From positions 186,001-250,000 of the forward strand of contig NZ_QCYK01000002.1 in assembly GCF_003071345.1 (NCBI RefSeq): a stretch of 64,000 nucleotides of DNA, written 5' to 3'. The stretch comes from Chitinophaga parva. Its GTDB lineage: Bacteria; Bacteroidota; Bacteroidia; Chitinophagales; Chitinophagaceae. Positions within the stretch are counted from its first letter, which is position 1; each line of letters opens with the position of its first letter. The notes under the pieces were generated by a model. The model searched no databases, was not told the DNA's origin, and worked only from the letters and a program-made list of their open reading frames with translations. The position numbers were made by a program, and so were the translations under genes. This document shows, in pieces, positions 23,392 through 32,786 of this stretch.

Positions 23392-24102
23392 CTATTTCAG
23401 GTTGTAGAACACCTGCTGTACGTCTTCGTCCTGTTCCAGGCGGTCTACCAGTTCCAGTACTTCCTTGGCCTGCTCTTCCGGCAGTTCCACGGTGTTCTGG
23501 GGGAGGCGTTTCAGCTCTGAGCTGATCACGGTGATACCTTTATCTTCCAGGGCTTTGCTCATGTTGCCAAATTCGTTGAAGGCCACGCGGATAATGATGT
23601 TACCTTCGCTGTCTTCCCCAATTTCTTCCAGGCCAAAGTCGATCAGTTCCAGTTCCAGGTCGTCCAGGTTCTGGCCGTCGTTCTTTACTTTGAACTCACC
23701 CACGCGGTTGAACATAAAGGCTACGGAGCCGCTGTTGCCCAGGGTGCCGCCCTGTTTGTTAAAGTGCATGCGCACGTTGGCTACGGTGCGGGTGGGATTG
23801 TCCGTGGCAGTTTCCACCATCACGGCAATACCGTGGGGGGCATACCCTTCATATACAACTTCTTCGTAATCGGTTTTGTCTTTGCCCATAGCGCGCTTGA
23901 TAGCGGCTTCCACGCGGTCTTTCGGCATATTCACCGCCTTGGCGTTTTGTATGCAGCGACGGAGGGCGGGGTTGTTGTCGGGATCAGGGCCGGCAGCTTT
24001 TACTGCCATCGCGATTTCCTTCCCTACACGGGTGAATTGCTTAGCCATGCGATCCCAGCGGGCAAACATGGTGTGCTTTCTAACTTCGAATATCCTTCCC
24101 AT
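23392..24102 (-). CDS. yebC: YebC/PmpR/TACO1-family protein
   Basis: This family covers DNA-binding regulators and proteins linked to translation of proline-rich stretches. The 236-residue product starts [21 protein letters not shown], the variant N-terminus seen in Bacteroidota in place of MAGHSKWANIKH. Conserved parts include [39 protein letters not shown] and [15 protein letters not shown] minus-strand TACTTTTG box (24167-24160) lies about 60 bases upstream. Whether it acts on DNA or on ribosomes cannot be told here. Confidence 0.93.
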   Translation of the reverse strand: MGRIFEVRKHTMFARWDRMAKQFTRVGKEIAMAVKAAGPDPDNNPALRRCIQNAKAVNMPKDRVEAAIKRAMGKDKTDYEEVVYEGYAPHGIAVMVETATDNPTRTVANVRMHFNKQGGTLGNSGSVAFMFNRVGEFKVKNDGQNLDDLELELIDFGLEEIGEDSEGNIIIRVAFNEFGNMSKALEDKGITVISSELKRLPQNTVELPEEQAKEVLELVDRLEQDEDVQQVFYNLK

Positions 24103-24193
24103 TGTAAATTAAATTAAAATATGGCCTGAAGGGCCGTTTGTGGCCTTGTTCCGGCAACGCAAAAGTAAAGCGTTTCCGGCAAAAGCTAAAAAC

Positions 24194-24230
24194 AAAAACG
24201 CTCCCGTGCAGCGGCACAGGAGCGTTTTTT
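24194..24230 (-). terminator. Terminator after the amino acid permease gene
   Basis: AACGCTCC pairs with GGAGCGTT with an inner GTGC/GCAC stem. T-rich flanks occur on both sides. On the minus strand it lies just after the permease stop. Confidence 0.8.
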
Positions 24231-24243
24231 ATGAGGAATGCGG

Positions 24244-25737
24244 TTATTGCATTTTGCGTACACGGCTGTTCCTGATGCCGTAACCAAAGTAGATAAAAAG
24301 GCCGAGCACCAGCCATACTGCCAGACGGGTCCAGTTTTCCCAGTTCAGGCCATAGATCATGGCTGCACAAACCAGTACTCCCAGGATGGGCACTACCGGT
24401 ACCAGCGGCGTTCTGAAGGAACGGGGCAGGTCCGGGTTGGTCTTGCGCATTACAATGATACCAATGCACACCAGGATGAAGGCGAACAGGGTGCCAATGC
24501 TGGTCATGTCGCCTACGATAGATTCCGGCAGGAAGGCCGCAAACAGGGATACGAATGCGAAGAACAGCCACTGGGATTTATAAGGCGTACGGTATTTCGG
24601 GTGCAGTTTGGCAAACACCGGGGGCACCAGGCCGTCATTAGCCATGGAATAGAACACGCGGGTTTGACCCAGGAGCATCACCAGGATCACGGAGGAGAAG
24701 CCGGCCAGGATGGCAATCGTCACAAAGAGGGACAGCCATTCGTAGTGGGGCATGTAGTGATCAATGGCGTATGCTACGGAAGCCTCGCTACCAGATTTCA
24801 GGAAGTCCTGGTAAGGTGCTACGCCGGTGAGTACGTGGGAGAAGAGAATGTATAACACGGTGCACACCAGCAGGGATACCAGGATACCGATGGGCATAGC
24901 CGTTTTCGGGTTCTTGGTTTCCTGGGCGGCGGTGGATACAGCGTCAAAACCGATAAAGGCGAAGAATACGATGCCCGCACCAGCCAAAACACCGCCCCAG
25001 CCGTGGTTTGTAAACTGGGAGAAGTCGATGATGCGCCCGTCATTCAATGTTACGGGGGCTGCATCGGCAGGGATCAGGTAAGGCGTGTGGTTAGCCGGAT
25101 TGATGAACTGCCAGCCCAGCGCGATGAACAATATTACGATGCTCACCTTCACGATCACGATGACGGCATTTACCGTAGCGGATTGCTGTACACCGCGGAT
25201 AAGCAGGAAGGTAAGGAGAAGGAGAATGAATACAGCAGGAAGGTTCATGATACCACGTTCACCCAGGTCTGATACCTGGAGGGGGGAGTGGGACCATTCA
25301 TAAGGTATCCTGAAGTGGAAGAGGGCCTCACATAGTTTATTCAGGTATTCCGACCAGGAAATAGCCACCGTGGCGGCGCCCAGGGCGTATTCCAATACCA
25401 GGTCCCAGCCAATGATCCAGGCCACAAATTCGCCCAGGGTAGCATAGGAATAAGTGTAAGCGCTTCCGGCGATCGGGATCATGGAAGCAAATTCTGCGTA
25501 GCAAAGACCGGCAAATGCGCAACCGATGGCCGCAATAATAAAGGAGATGGTAACGCCAGAGCCCGCGTGACCGCCGGCTGCTGATGCAGTTCTAACGAAC
25601 AAACCGGCTCCAATGATGGCACCGATGCCGAGCGCAACGAGTGATGCAGCGCTGAGGGTTCGTTTTAGTCCTTTTTCAGAATTATCAGCTTCAGACAATA
25701 GTACACTGAGTGGCTTTCTCACAAAAAGTTTGGCCAT
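24244..25737 (-). CDS. APC-superfamily amino acid permease
   Basis: A 497-residue inner-membrane transporter with about 12-14 hydrophobic segments. The first segment carries LVALGIGAIIGAGLFVRTAS, the unwound GxG substrate-binding motif of APC transporters. FAFIGFDAVSTAAQETKNP in segment six is typical of the cationic amino acid transporter branch (CAT/YfnA-like). The N-terminus RKPLSVLLSEADNSEKGLKRTL is cytoplasmic. Substrate specificity is not readable. A minus-strand TATATTTG box (25810-25803) lies upstream. Confidence 0.93.
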   Translation of the reverse strand: MAKLFVRKPLSVLLSEADNSEKGLKRTLSAASLVALGIGAIIGAGLFVRTASAAGGHAGSGVTISFIIAAIGCAFAGLCYAEFASMIPIAGSAYTYSYATLGEFVAWIIGWDLVLEYALGAATVAISWSEYLNKLCEALFHFRIPYEWSHSPLQVSDLGERGIMNLPAVFILLLLTFLLIRGVQQSATVNAVIVIVKVSIVILFIALGWQFINPANHTPYLIPADAAPVTLNDGRIIDFSQFTNHGWGGVLAGAGIVFFAFIGFDAVSTAAQETKNPKTAMPIGILVSLLVCTVLYILFSHVLTGVAPYQDFLKSGSEASVAYAIDHYMPHYEWLSLFVTIAILAGFSSVILVMLLGQTRVFYSMANDGLVPPVFAKLHPKYRTPYKSQWLFFAFVSLFAAFLPESIVGDMTSIGTLFAFILVCIGIIVMRKTNPDLPRSFRTPLVPVVPILGVLVCAAMIYGLNWENWTRLAVWLVLGLFIYFGYGIRNSRVRKMQ

Positions 25738-25802
25738 AACGATCGTTGTGGTTGATTTAGATTAATGATGCAGATTTAGGTTGCTAAGCAGTTTGAGATC
25801 GC

Positions 25803-25810
25803 CAAATATA
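25803..25810 (-). promoter_or_regulatory. Promoter -7 box of the permease gene
   Basis: On the minus strand it reads TATATTTG. A plus-strand TATTTTTG (25884-25891) for the next gene lies 74 bases away, so the gap holds two divergent promoters. Confidence 0.55.
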
Positions 25811-25883
25811 ATGCGGAAACATCAAATTGCGGCAACTGGTTTTATTTTTTGAAGGCTGGACGGCGATTTTAGCGGGATAAATG

Positions 25884-25891
25884 TATTTTTG
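25884..25891 (+). promoter_or_regulatory. Promoter -7 box of the DAACS gene
   Basis: TATTTTTG matches TAnnTTTG, about 100 bases before the start codon. A second weaker T-rich stretch lies nearer the gene. Confidence 0.5.
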
Positions 25892-25990
25892 GGCAACTTT
25901 TTCAACAGTTGGCCTTCATTTTTTGTACTGGAACCAGGAAATATTGAAACAAAAAGAGCCTACTCGCCATTTTAACAACAAAATACTTGC

Positions 25991-27289
25991 ATGAAGCGCC
26001 CGAACAGGCTTACCTTATTCATCTTTGGAGCAATGTTGCTCGGCGTTTTAACAGGCTTTCTCGTCCGCGCCGTTTATATCACCTTCCCGGCAAACCCGGC
26101 CAGGCCGCTGCCACCCACTATTATTGCATTTTCCGATAATATTTCCCTGCTTACAGACATGTTCCTGCTGATGATCAAAATGATCATCGCGCCGCTCGTG
26201 TTCTCTACCCTTGTGGTAGGGGTGGCTAAACTGGGCGACCTGAAAGCGGTGGGCCGCATCGGTGGCAAAACGATGCTATGGTTTGTCAGTGCGAGTCTTG
26301 TTTCTTTGTTCCTGGGCATGGTGCTGGTAAACCTGCTGAAACCGGGCCTGTCCCTGAACCTGCCTTTACCGGATGCCCATGCAAATACGGGCGTGGAAGG
26401 ACAGACCATTTCCCTGAAAGGATTTATCCATCACCTCATCCCGCATAGTATTGTGGATGCGATGGCCACGAATGAAATACTGCAGATCGTGGTATTTGCG
26501 TTGTTCTTTGGGGTGGGGGCGGCGGCCATCGGTGAGCAGGCAGCCCCGGTGATCAAGCTGCTGGATAGTGTAGCGCATATCATGCTGAAGGTAACGGGCT
26601 ACGTGATGAACTTTGCCCCGCTGGCGGTGTTTGGCGCCCTGGCATCGGTGATCGCCACGCAGGGTTTGTCTGTGTTATATGTGTACCTGAAGTTTATCGG
26701 GCAGTTTTACCTGGGCCTGGCGGCGTTGTGGATGGTGATTGCTTTTGCAGGGGCCCTGGTATTGCGGAATGCGACCGGTCCTCTGCTCAAACGTATTGTG
26801 AGCCCGGTACTGATGGCATTTGGCACTGCCAGCAGCGAGGCTGCATACCCGGCCACCATGGAGCAGCTGGAGGAGTTTGGCTGCGATAAAAGAATTGTAA
26901 GTTTTGTACTGCCCCTGGGTTATTCTTTTAACCTGGACGGGTCCATGATGTATATGACCTTTGCCAGCTTGTTCATTGCCCAGGCTTACGGTATCACGCT
27001 TTCCTTTGATAAGCAGGTGACCATGCTACTGGTGCTCATGCTTACCAGTAAAGGAATTGCCGGCGTGCCCCGGGCCTCGCTGGTGGTGATAGCGGGCACT
27101 TTGCCCATGTTTCACATCCCGGAAGGGGGGCTGGTACTGCTGCTGGCCATCGACCACCTGCTGGATATGGGCCGCTCTGCCACCAATGTGGTGGGCAATG
27201 CCGTTGCGGCGGCCGTGGTTTCCAAATGGGAAGGCGCGCTGGATATGCAGGCGGCTTTACGGAACGCTCATAAAATAAAACAAGGCTAA
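25991..27289 (+). CDS. Dicarboxylate/amino acid:cation symporter (DAACS)
   Basis: This glutamate/aspartate or C4-dicarboxylate carrier of the inner membrane is driven by Na+ or H+. The 432-residue product shows the family signatures: TASSEAAYPATMEQLEEFG (serine-rich hairpin), LPLGYSFNLDGSMMYM, LMLTSKGIAGVPRAS and DMGRSATNVVGNAVAAAVV. It starts MKRPNRLTLFIFGAMLLGVLTG. The residue deciding amino acid versus dicarboxylate was not resolved by eye. Confidence 0.94.
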   Translation: MKRPNRLTLFIFGAMLLGVLTGFLVRAVYITFPANPARPLPPTIIAFSDNISLLTDMFLLMIKMIIAPLVFSTLVVGVAKLGDLKAVGRIGGKTMLWFVSASLVSLFLGMVLVNLLKPGLSLNLPLPDAHANTGVEGQTISLKGFIHHLIPHSIVDAMATNEILQIVVFALFFGVGAAAIGEQAAPVIKLLDSVAHIMLKVTGYVMNFAPLAVFGALASVIATQGLSVLYVYLKFIGQFYLGLAALWMVIAFAGALVLRNATGPLLKRIVSPVLMAFGTASSEAAYPATMEQLEEFGCDKRIVSFVLPLGYSFNLDGSMMYMTFASLFIAQAYGITLSFDKQVTMLLVLMLTSKGIAGVPRASLVVIAGTLPMFHIPEGGLVLLLAIDHLLDMGRSATNVVGNAVAAAVVSKWEGALDMQAALRNAHKIKQG

Positions 27290-27315
27290 TTTTTACATTA
27301 GCGGATTACGAATAC

Positions 27316-27323
27316 TATTTTTG
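27316..27323 (+). promoter_or_regulatory. Promoter -7 box of the dedA-type gene
   Basis: TATTTTTG lies 36 bases before the ATG at 27360. It overlaps an upstream in-frame TTG, ruling that codon out as a start. Confidence 0.6.
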
Positions 27324-27359
27324 CGCGGTAGCTGCCAGAAACTATTTATATCTAATGCA

Positions 27360-28013
27360 ATGCATCAAATTGTAGAGTTATTTAAGGAATTGATTAACCC
27401 CGAGTGGATCATTAACCACGGTGGATTTTACCTCGTAATCCTGATCATCTTTGCAGAAACCGGCCTCTTTGTAGGCTTCTTCCTGCCGGGCGATTCCCTG
27501 CTGTTCGTTACCGGTGTGTACAGCTCCCTGATCAGTGATAGCCTGGGTGGCATGCCCCTCATCGTGATCATGCTGCTCATTGCCATAGCCGGTGTGGCCG
27601 GCAACTATGTAGGCTATTGGTTTGGCCGTAAATCCGGCCCGCTCCTGTTTAGCCGCAAGGACACCTTCTTCTTTAAGAAAAAACACCTGTACCAGGCCCG
27701 GGAATTTTTTGAAAAACATGGTGGTGGCGCCATCTTCCTGGCCCGCTTCCTGCCCATTGTGCGTACATTTGCGCCCATCGTGGCGGGTATTGTGCAAATG
27801 GAGCGCAAACGCTTCATGATGTTCAATGTGCTGGGTTCCTTTGCCTGGGTATTTTCGATGATCCTGGCAGGCTATTACCTGGACAAAAGCTTCCCCACGC
27901 TGAAAAACCACCTGGACATTATCATCGTGCTGCTCGTTCTCATCACCACCTTGCCGGTGATCATCAAGTTCGTGTTTGGCAAAACCAAGACCCCGCCCGG
28001 CAATCCTTCCTGA
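27360..28013 (+). CDS. DedA-family membrane protein
   Basis: DedA/SNARE-associated proteins are inner-membrane proteins linked to lipid-carrier recycling and membrane homeostasis. The start at 27360 (MHQIVELFKELINPEWIINHGG) gives 217 residues. Typical motifs are FAETGLFVGFFLPGDSLLF near the N-terminus, GNYVGYWFGRKSG and the conserved FLARFLPIVRTFAPIVAG with its arginine. About five hydrophobic segments are seen. It lies downstream of the symporter gene but has its own promoter box. Confidence 0.92.
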   Translation: MHQIVELFKELINPEWIINHGGFYLVILIIFAETGLFVGFFLPGDSLLFVTGVYSSLISDSLGGMPLIVIMLLIAIAGVAGNYVGYWFGRKSGPLLFSRKDTFFFKKKHLYQAREFFEKHGGGAIFLARFLPIVRTFAPIVAGIVQMERKRFMMFNVLGSFAWVFSMILAGYYLDKSFPTLKNHLDIIIVLLVLITTLPVIIKFVFGKTKTPPGNPS

Positions 28014-28164
28014 CCTTCCAAAGTTTTTCATAACTGCACGCCGCTCCGGTACCATGGGGCGGCGTTTTTTTATGCGTCTTAACTACAACTATTAACAAAT
28101 AACGATTATCTTTCACCTCATTCCATGTTACATCTCTTCAAATACCTTTAAAACCTCCGAAACT

Positions 28165-29421
28165 ATGTCGTCGTCTCCGCAAAAGGGGCCATCCATTTTC
28201 AGCCTGGCCGTGATTGTGGCCTCCCTGGGTTACTTTGTAGATATTTATGACCTGTTGCTGTTTACCATTGTGCGGGTGCCTTCGCTGAAGTCACTGGGGC
28301 TTGCACAGGATAGTATTGATAACGGCATTGGCCTGCTGCTCATCAATGTGCAGATGGCCGGCCTGCTGCTGGGGGGCATTCTCTGGGGCGTGGTAGGGGA
28401 TAAGCGGGGCCGTCTCAGTGTATTATTTGGTTCCATTTTGCTGTACTCCATCGCCAATATCGCCAACGGCTTTGTGACCACTACCAACGGCTACCTGCTC
28501 TGGCGCTTCGTGGCAGGCCTGGGCCTGGCCGGTGAGCTGGGCGCAGGCATTACCCTGGTATCAGAGATCCTGCCTAAGGAAAAACGCGGCTATGGTACAA
28601 TGATCGTGGCCACGGTAGGGGTGAGCGGCGCAGTGGCGGCCAATTTCATTTACAAATTTGCGGACAACTTTAAACTGCTGGAGGCCTGGCGGGTGTGCTA
28701 CTTCATCGGAGGCGCACTGGGCCTGGGTTTGCTGGTATTGCGCGTAAGCGTAATGGAATCAGGGATGTATGCGGCGGTAAAGGCCAGTGATGCCAGGAAG
28801 GGGAGTTTCCTGGCCCTGTTCACCAATGGCAGGCGTTTCCTGAAATACCTGCAATGCGTGTTCCTGGGCACTCCCACCTGGTTTGTGGTGGGCATCCTCA
28901 TGGCCTTCTCCAATAAATTCGGGGTGGAGCTGCATGTGCAAACGCCCATCAATCCTGGCGATGCCGTGGCTTTCTGTTATACCGGCCTGGTAATAGGTGA
29001 CTTTGCCAGCGGCTACATCAGCCAGTTGTGGCGGAGCCGCAAGAAGGTCATGATCCTGTTCCTCTGCCTTACCGCCATCTGCTCCGGTGTGTACCTGAAT
29101 TTAAACGGCGTAACGGCCACTACGTTCTACACAATGTGCTTTCTTTCCGGTATCAGCGTTGGGTTCTGGGCCATCTTTGTGACCATTGGTGCGGAGAGTT
29201 TTGGTACCAACCTGCGTGCTACGGTGGCTACTACGGTGCCCAACTTTGCGCGGGGTATGCTGCTGCTCATCACGGCCTTGTTCAAAGGCCTGCAGGGGAG
29301 CCACTCCTATGTGCAAAGTGGCGCTATTGTGGCCTGCATTACCATAGGAGTAGCGCTGGTAGCGGCTTTCACTATACCGGAAACGTTTGGGAAAGACCTG
29401 GATTATACGGAAGACATCTAG
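28165..29421 (+). CDS. Major facilitator superfamily transporter
   Basis: A 418-residue inner-membrane protein with about 12 hydrophobic segments. Motif A is visible after segment two as WGVVGDKRGRLSVLFGS. The first segment reads LAVIVASLGYFVDIYDLLLF, with the acidic residue found in metabolite:H+ symporter members. The loop ETFGKDLDYTEDI ends the protein. The substrate is unknown. Confidence 0.9.
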   Translation: MSSSPQKGPSIFSLAVIVASLGYFVDIYDLLLFTIVRVPSLKSLGLAQDSIDNGIGLLLINVQMAGLLLGGILWGVVGDKRGRLSVLFGSILLYSIANIANGFVTTTNGYLLWRFVAGLGLAGELGAGITLVSEILPKEKRGYGTMIVATVGVSGAVAANFIYKFADNFKLLEAWRVCYFIGGALGLGLLVLRVSVMESGMYAAVKASDARKGSFLALFTNGRRFLKYLQCVFLGTPTWFVVGILMAFSNKFGVELHVQTPINPGDAVAFCYTGLVIGDFASGYISQLWRSRKKVMILFLCLTAICSGVYLNLNGVTATTFYTMCFLSGISVGFWAIFVTIGAESFGTNLRATVATTVPNFARGMLLLITALFKGLQGSHSYVQSGAIVACITIGVALVAAFTIPETFGKDLDYTEDI

Positions 29422-29494
29422 GGAAATTTCCAGGCCTCAATTTCCAAATTTCAAGGAAATTCCAAGGGCCGGAAACCCATTTCCCGAAAATAAC

Positions 29495-29540
29495 AAAGCC
29501 CAATTTTCATATCCGGGGGGATTGAAAATTGGGCTTTTAT
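29495..29540. terminator. 15-bp bidirectional terminator
   Basis: A perfect 15-bp stem (29495-29509 with 29523-29537) with T-rich sequence after it lies between the convergent MFS and MarR genes. It can serve both strands. Confidence 0.85.
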
Positions 29541-29578
29541 AATTTATACCTGCCCCGTTTGAAACAGGGAATTGAAAC

Positions 29579-30046
29579 CTAAGCCGGGTAACTTCCCAGG
29601 AATTTGTCCAGCAATTTATTAAGCTGCTGTATTTCTTTCTCGGAAAGGGTCGCTGTCATATCGTCCTGCAGCTCATCGATCTCTGCGTCGATGGCTTCCA
29701 GGAGCTCCAGGCCTTTCTGGGTGATGATCACATCCACGGCGCGGCGGTCGGAGGGACAGCTTTTACGGTCTACCAGCTCTGCTTTGCGCAGGCGCTCCAC
29801 CAGGCGGGATACATCGCTCATCTTATCCAGCATGCGGTCTTTCAGCAGGTTGATATTGGCGGTGCCAGGGTATTGGCCACGGAGGATGCGCAGGATATTG
29901 AACTGCTGCATCGTAATGTCGAAACGCTTGAAAAACTGCTGGTGTTTTGAAACGATCCAGTTTCCGACGAAGATAAGGCCGACCATACCCTTGTGGTACT
30001 CACTCCTGAAATTACTTTGCGAAATCAATTTCTCAATATTTGACAT
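29579..30046 (-). CDS. MarR-family transcriptional regulator
   Basis: A 155-residue winged-helix regulator that usually acts as a dimeric repressor of nearby genes. The DNA-binding part includes MQQFNILRILRGQYPG, NLLKDRMLDKMSDVSRLVERLRKAELV and the wing RKSCPSDRRAVDVIIT. It lies just downstream of a YceI gene on the same strand, with a perfect 11-bp hairpin (30159-30169 with 30177-30187) between them. Control of the neighbouring YceI gene is a reasonable guess. Confidence 0.92.
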   Translation of the reverse strand: MSNIEKLISQSNFRSEYHKGMVGLIFVGNWIVSKHQQFFKRFDITMQQFNILRILRGQYPGTANINLLKDRMLDKMSDVSRLVERLRKAELVDRKSCPSDRRAVDVIITQKGLELLEAIDAEIDELQDDMTATLSEKEIQQLNKLLDKFLGSYPA

Positions 30047-30158
30047 ATCCGGTAAAAATAAATTATACTCAAACCAAAGGGGCGCAGAAGGCTAAGGTTG
30101 TGTTTCCAAACATCAATATGTCTATAAAATTACATCATTTTAGTCAGTTCAGAACATA

Positions 30159-30187
30159 AGGATGGCGGTGAATGCCACCGCCATCCT
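30159..30187 (-). terminator. Hairpin between yceI and marR genes
   Basis: AGGATGGCGGT pairs perfectly with ACCGCCATCCT around a 7-base loop, downstream of the YceI stop. The minus-strand flank has TTATG, a poor U-tract, so some readthrough into marR is likely. Confidence 0.55.
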
Positions 30188-30227
30188 ATCCTAACCTATG
30201 ATTCTTACACTTATGCTATCGTGTCAA

Positions 30228-30812
30228 TTATTTGCCCTGAACAAATTCCAGTGTGAGGGTCACGTTCACGATCTTATCTACCACCATACCACCGGTTTCG
30301 GTAGCAGCGCTCCATTTCAGATCGTAATCAAAACGGTTAATGGTAGTGGTGGCTTTGAAGCCAGCGCGGTTGTTGCCCCAGGGATCTTTAACAGAACCAC
30401 CGTAGGTAACATCGAACTTGGCTTTCTTGGTAACACCCTTGATGGTAAGATCGCCTTCCAGTACATATTTGTTACCGCTTACTTTCTTGAAAGAAGTGCT
30501 CTTGAAAGTCATGCTGGGATATTTGGCAGCGTCAAAGAAATCAGCAGATTTCAGGTGACCATCACGTTTTTCGTCATCGGTGTTTACGCTGTTCACGTCT
30601 ACGCTTACTGCGATCTGTGCGTCGGTGAAGTCGGGCTTAGCGGAAATGAGCGTACCATCAAATTTGTTGAAACGGCCTTCTACGGAGGAGATCACCAGGT
30701 GGGTAACATCAAATTTCACGGCGGAGTGAGTGCCATCCAGTTTCCAGGTGTTAGTCTGTGCGAAGAGTGCCAGGGGCGCCAGGGCCAATAAAGTAAATAA
30801 CAATTTTTTCAT
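30228..30812 (-). CDS. YceI-family periplasmic lipid-binding protein
   Basis: YceI proteins are lipocalin-like beta barrels that bind isoprenoid-type lipids. The 194-residue product has a signal peptide (residues 1-18, ending LFAQ) and the family blocks NTWKLDGTHSAVKFDVTHLV, GRFNKFDGTL, FFDAAKYPSMTFKSTS and LEGDLTIKGVTKKAKFDV. A minus-strand TATCTTTG box (30846-30839) lies 27 bases upstream. The MarR gene follows. Confidence 0.95.
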   Translation of the reverse strand: MKKLLFTLLALAPLALFAQTNTWKLDGTHSAVKFDVTHLVISSVEGRFNKFDGTLISAKPDFTDAQIAVSVDVNSVNTDDEKRDGHLKSADFFDAAKYPSMTFKSTSFKKVSGNKYVLEGDLTIKGVTKKAKFDVTYGGSVKDPWGNNRAGFKATTTINRFDYDLKWSAATETGGMVVDKIVNVTLTLEFVQGK

Positions 30813-30838
30813 GGAGTGTATGTTTTTAATAACGAGGG

Positions 30839-30846
30839 CAAAGATA
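30839..30846 (-). promoter_or_regulatory. Promoter -7 box of the yceI gene
   Basis: On the minus strand it reads TATCTTTG followed by CCCTCG. Confidence 0.6.
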
Positions 30847-31173
30847 AATGAATTTAAGTGTTATAACACCTATTTTTTATTTTCTGTGACGATTATTTTA
30901 CAAAGCCGGGAGGCGGGTGATGGGACAAAACCGGGTGAAAAACAGGTGAAATGCAGGCTGGATGGAGGTTGTAAAGTCTGGTAAAACGGAAAAAGTTTCC
31001 TTGTACCCGGGGAATGGTTCATTAAGCTGTTTGCTACGTACTGCCTGCAAGTACTGCAATTGTTGGCAAAGAACAACGGGCGGGGCAGTATCGTTTGAGA
31101 TAGCATTGCGCGCAGCGCACAAAAAAGCCGGGAACCACAGGTCCCGGCTGAAATATTTTTTCGTGGAAAATGT
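30847..31173. other. 327-bp gap before the mdh stop
   Basis: It lies upstream of yceI and downstream of mdh on the minus strand. It holds the mdh terminator (31118-31152) at one side and the yceI promoter at the other. No gene or repeat is seen in between. Confidence 0.7.
31118..31149 (-). terminator. Terminator after mdh
   Basis: AGCCGGGA (31126-31133) pairs with TCCCGGCT (31142-31149). On the minus strand six T follow. Confidence 0.8.
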
Positions 31174-32115
31174 TTATGCGGTTACCAGCTTCATCTGGTC
31201 CAGCACCGTCATCACTTCTTTTACGTGCACGGCGGAATCATTGAGCAGCTGCTGTTCTCCGGCATTGAGCTTTAATTCTATGATCTTTTCTATGCCGCCT
31301 TTGCCCAGCACTACGGGCACACCCAGGTAGATGTCTTTGAGGCCGTACTGACCGGTAAGCCATGCGCAGCAGGGGAAAATGCGTTTTTCATCTTTGAGGA
31401 TGGCTTCTACCATCTGGGCGGCTGCGGCGCCGGGGGCATACCAGGCGGAGGTTCCCAGGAGGTTCACGATCTCCCCCCCACCCACTTTGGTGCGCTGGAT
31501 AATGGCTTCCAGTTTGTCTGCCGCCACCAGTTCTGTAACCGGGATGCCGCTTACGGTGGTGTAGCGTGGCAGGGGTACCATAGTGTCTCCGTGCCCGCCC
31601 ATGAGGATGGCCTGGATATCTTTGGGAGAGCAGCCAATTTCGTCCGCCAGGAAAGCGCGGTACCGGGCGGTGTCCAGGATGCCGGCCATGCCAAATACCT
31701 TGTTGCTGTCTTTTTTGGCGGTGAGGTAAGCGCAGTAGGTCATCACGTCCAGCGGGTTACTTACCACGATGATCACGGCATTGGGAGAGTACTGGCTGAT
31801 GGACTCTGTAACAGACTTCACGATGTTGGCATTCGTAGAGATTAGGTCATCGCGGCTCATCCCGGGTTTGCGGGGCAGGCCGGAGGTGATCACCACCACA
31901 TCGCTGCCGGCGGTTTTGCTGTAATCGTTGGTAACACCGGTGACGCGGGTGCTGTAATAATCAATCGGGGCCTGCTGCCAGGTGTCCAGGGACTTGCCTT
32001 CTGCGGTACCTTCTTTGATATCCAATAAAACCACTTCCTGTAAAAAATCCCTATGAGCGAGTACATTGGCGCAAGTGGCGCCTACATTGCCTGCTCCTAC
32101 AACGGTTACTTTCAT
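31174..32115 (-). CDS. mdh: Malate dehydrogenase (LDH-like type)
   Basis: It interconverts malate and oxaloacetate with NAD in the TCA cycle. The start at 32115 gives MKVTVVGAGNVGATCANVLA (Rossmann loop) and 313 residues; an upstream extension lacks homology. Asp32 fits NAD binding. Catalytic and substrate residues are Arg82 and Arg88 in GLPRKPGMSRDD, Asn120 in SNPLD, Asp148, Arg151 and His175 in GGHGD. Arg82 in place of glutamine points to malate, not lactate. The gene stands alone. Confidence 0.95.
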   Translation of the reverse strand: MKVTVVGAGNVGATCANVLAHRDFLQEVVLLDIKEGTAEGKSLDTWQQAPIDYYSTRVTGVTNDYSKTAGSDVVVITSGLPRKPGMSRDDLISTNANIVKSVTESISQYSPNAVIIVVSNPLDVMTYCAYLTAKKDSNKVFGMAGILDTARYRAFLADEIGCSPKDIQAILMGGHGDTMVPLPRYTTVSGIPVTELVAADKLEAIIQRTKVGGGEIVNLLGTSAWYAPGAAAAQMVEAILKDEKRIFPCCAWLTGQYGLKDIYLGVPVVLGKGGIEKIIELKLNAGEQQLLNDSAVHVKEVMTVLDQMKLVTA

Positions 32116-32223
32116 TGTATCCAACGATTTAAAGGGTGATATAAATAATGGTGTTTTATCTAAAGCAGGGTAAATAGGCGATGGGGAATGGGCGCCTCCG
32201 CACGGTAACTGGCCGCAAGCCGG

Positions 32224-32266
32224 GCAAACCTGCACCGCGCGGAAAAGGAGGGTGGTGCAGGTTTGC
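32224..32266 (-). repeat. 13-bp perfect inverted repeat between redoxin and mdh genes
   Basis: GCAAACCTGCACC (32224-32236) pairs perfectly with GGTGCAGGTTTGC (32254-32266) across 17 bases. It follows the redoxin stop on the minus strand. No T-run follows, so it is not a standard terminator. Confidence 0.5.
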
Positions 32267-32285
32267 GGGGAATGTCCCCTTTCGC

Positions 32286-32786
32286 TTATTTGAGGTAAGC
32301 GGTAAGAGAATCCAGTTTGGCGGTGCCTTCCCAGCCCTTTACAAACTTTCCTTTCTTATCATAGATATACAGGCCGGGGAAGTAGTGCAGGTCATAGAAA
32401 TACATGATCTGGCGGGTGGCTTCACTGGCCATGGTAATATTCGGATAATCCTTGATGTGGTAAGTATCGTAGTACTCTTTCATGCGTTCCGGCTGGAAGG
32501 GAGTGATCATCACGATCTGGGTGTTCTTGAACTTATCAATGTTCTTTTCCACTTCTTCCGTCATGTGTTTACAGTGGTCGCACTCTACGCTGAAGATGAA
32601 AACGAGGGTCTGCACATTTTTCTTCAAATCGTTCTTGGTGATGGTCTGGCCGTTTACCAGGGTTAAGGGAAAAGCGGGAATCACCGGGTACTGCTTGTAG
32701 GCGGGTGGTTTTTCGGTTGTCTGGGCCTGCGCAGCAAAACCGAAGATCAGCAGGCAAAGGCAAAGAGCCATCAGATGACGCGTCAT
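32286..32786 (-). CDS. Secreted thioredoxin-fold protein
   Basis: A 166-residue protein with a signal peptide (about residues 1-21, FGFAAQAQ) and a TlpA/redoxin-like domain. The active-site pair is Cys69-Asp-His-Cys72 in FSVECDHCKHM. It lacks the tryptophan normally before the first cysteine. The cis-proline is Pro137 in YFPGLYIYD. It probably handles thiol redox chemistry in the periplasm. There is no linked cytochrome or DsbD gene. Confidence 0.88.
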   Translation of the reverse strand: MTRHLMALCLCLLIFGFAAQAQTTEKPPAYKQYPVIPAFPLTLVNGQTITKNDLKKNVQTLVFIFSVECDHCKHMTEEVEKNIDKFKNTQIVMITPFQPERMKEYYDTYHIKDYPNITMASEATRQIMYFYDLHYFPGLYIYDKKGKFVKGWEGTAKLDSLTAYLK

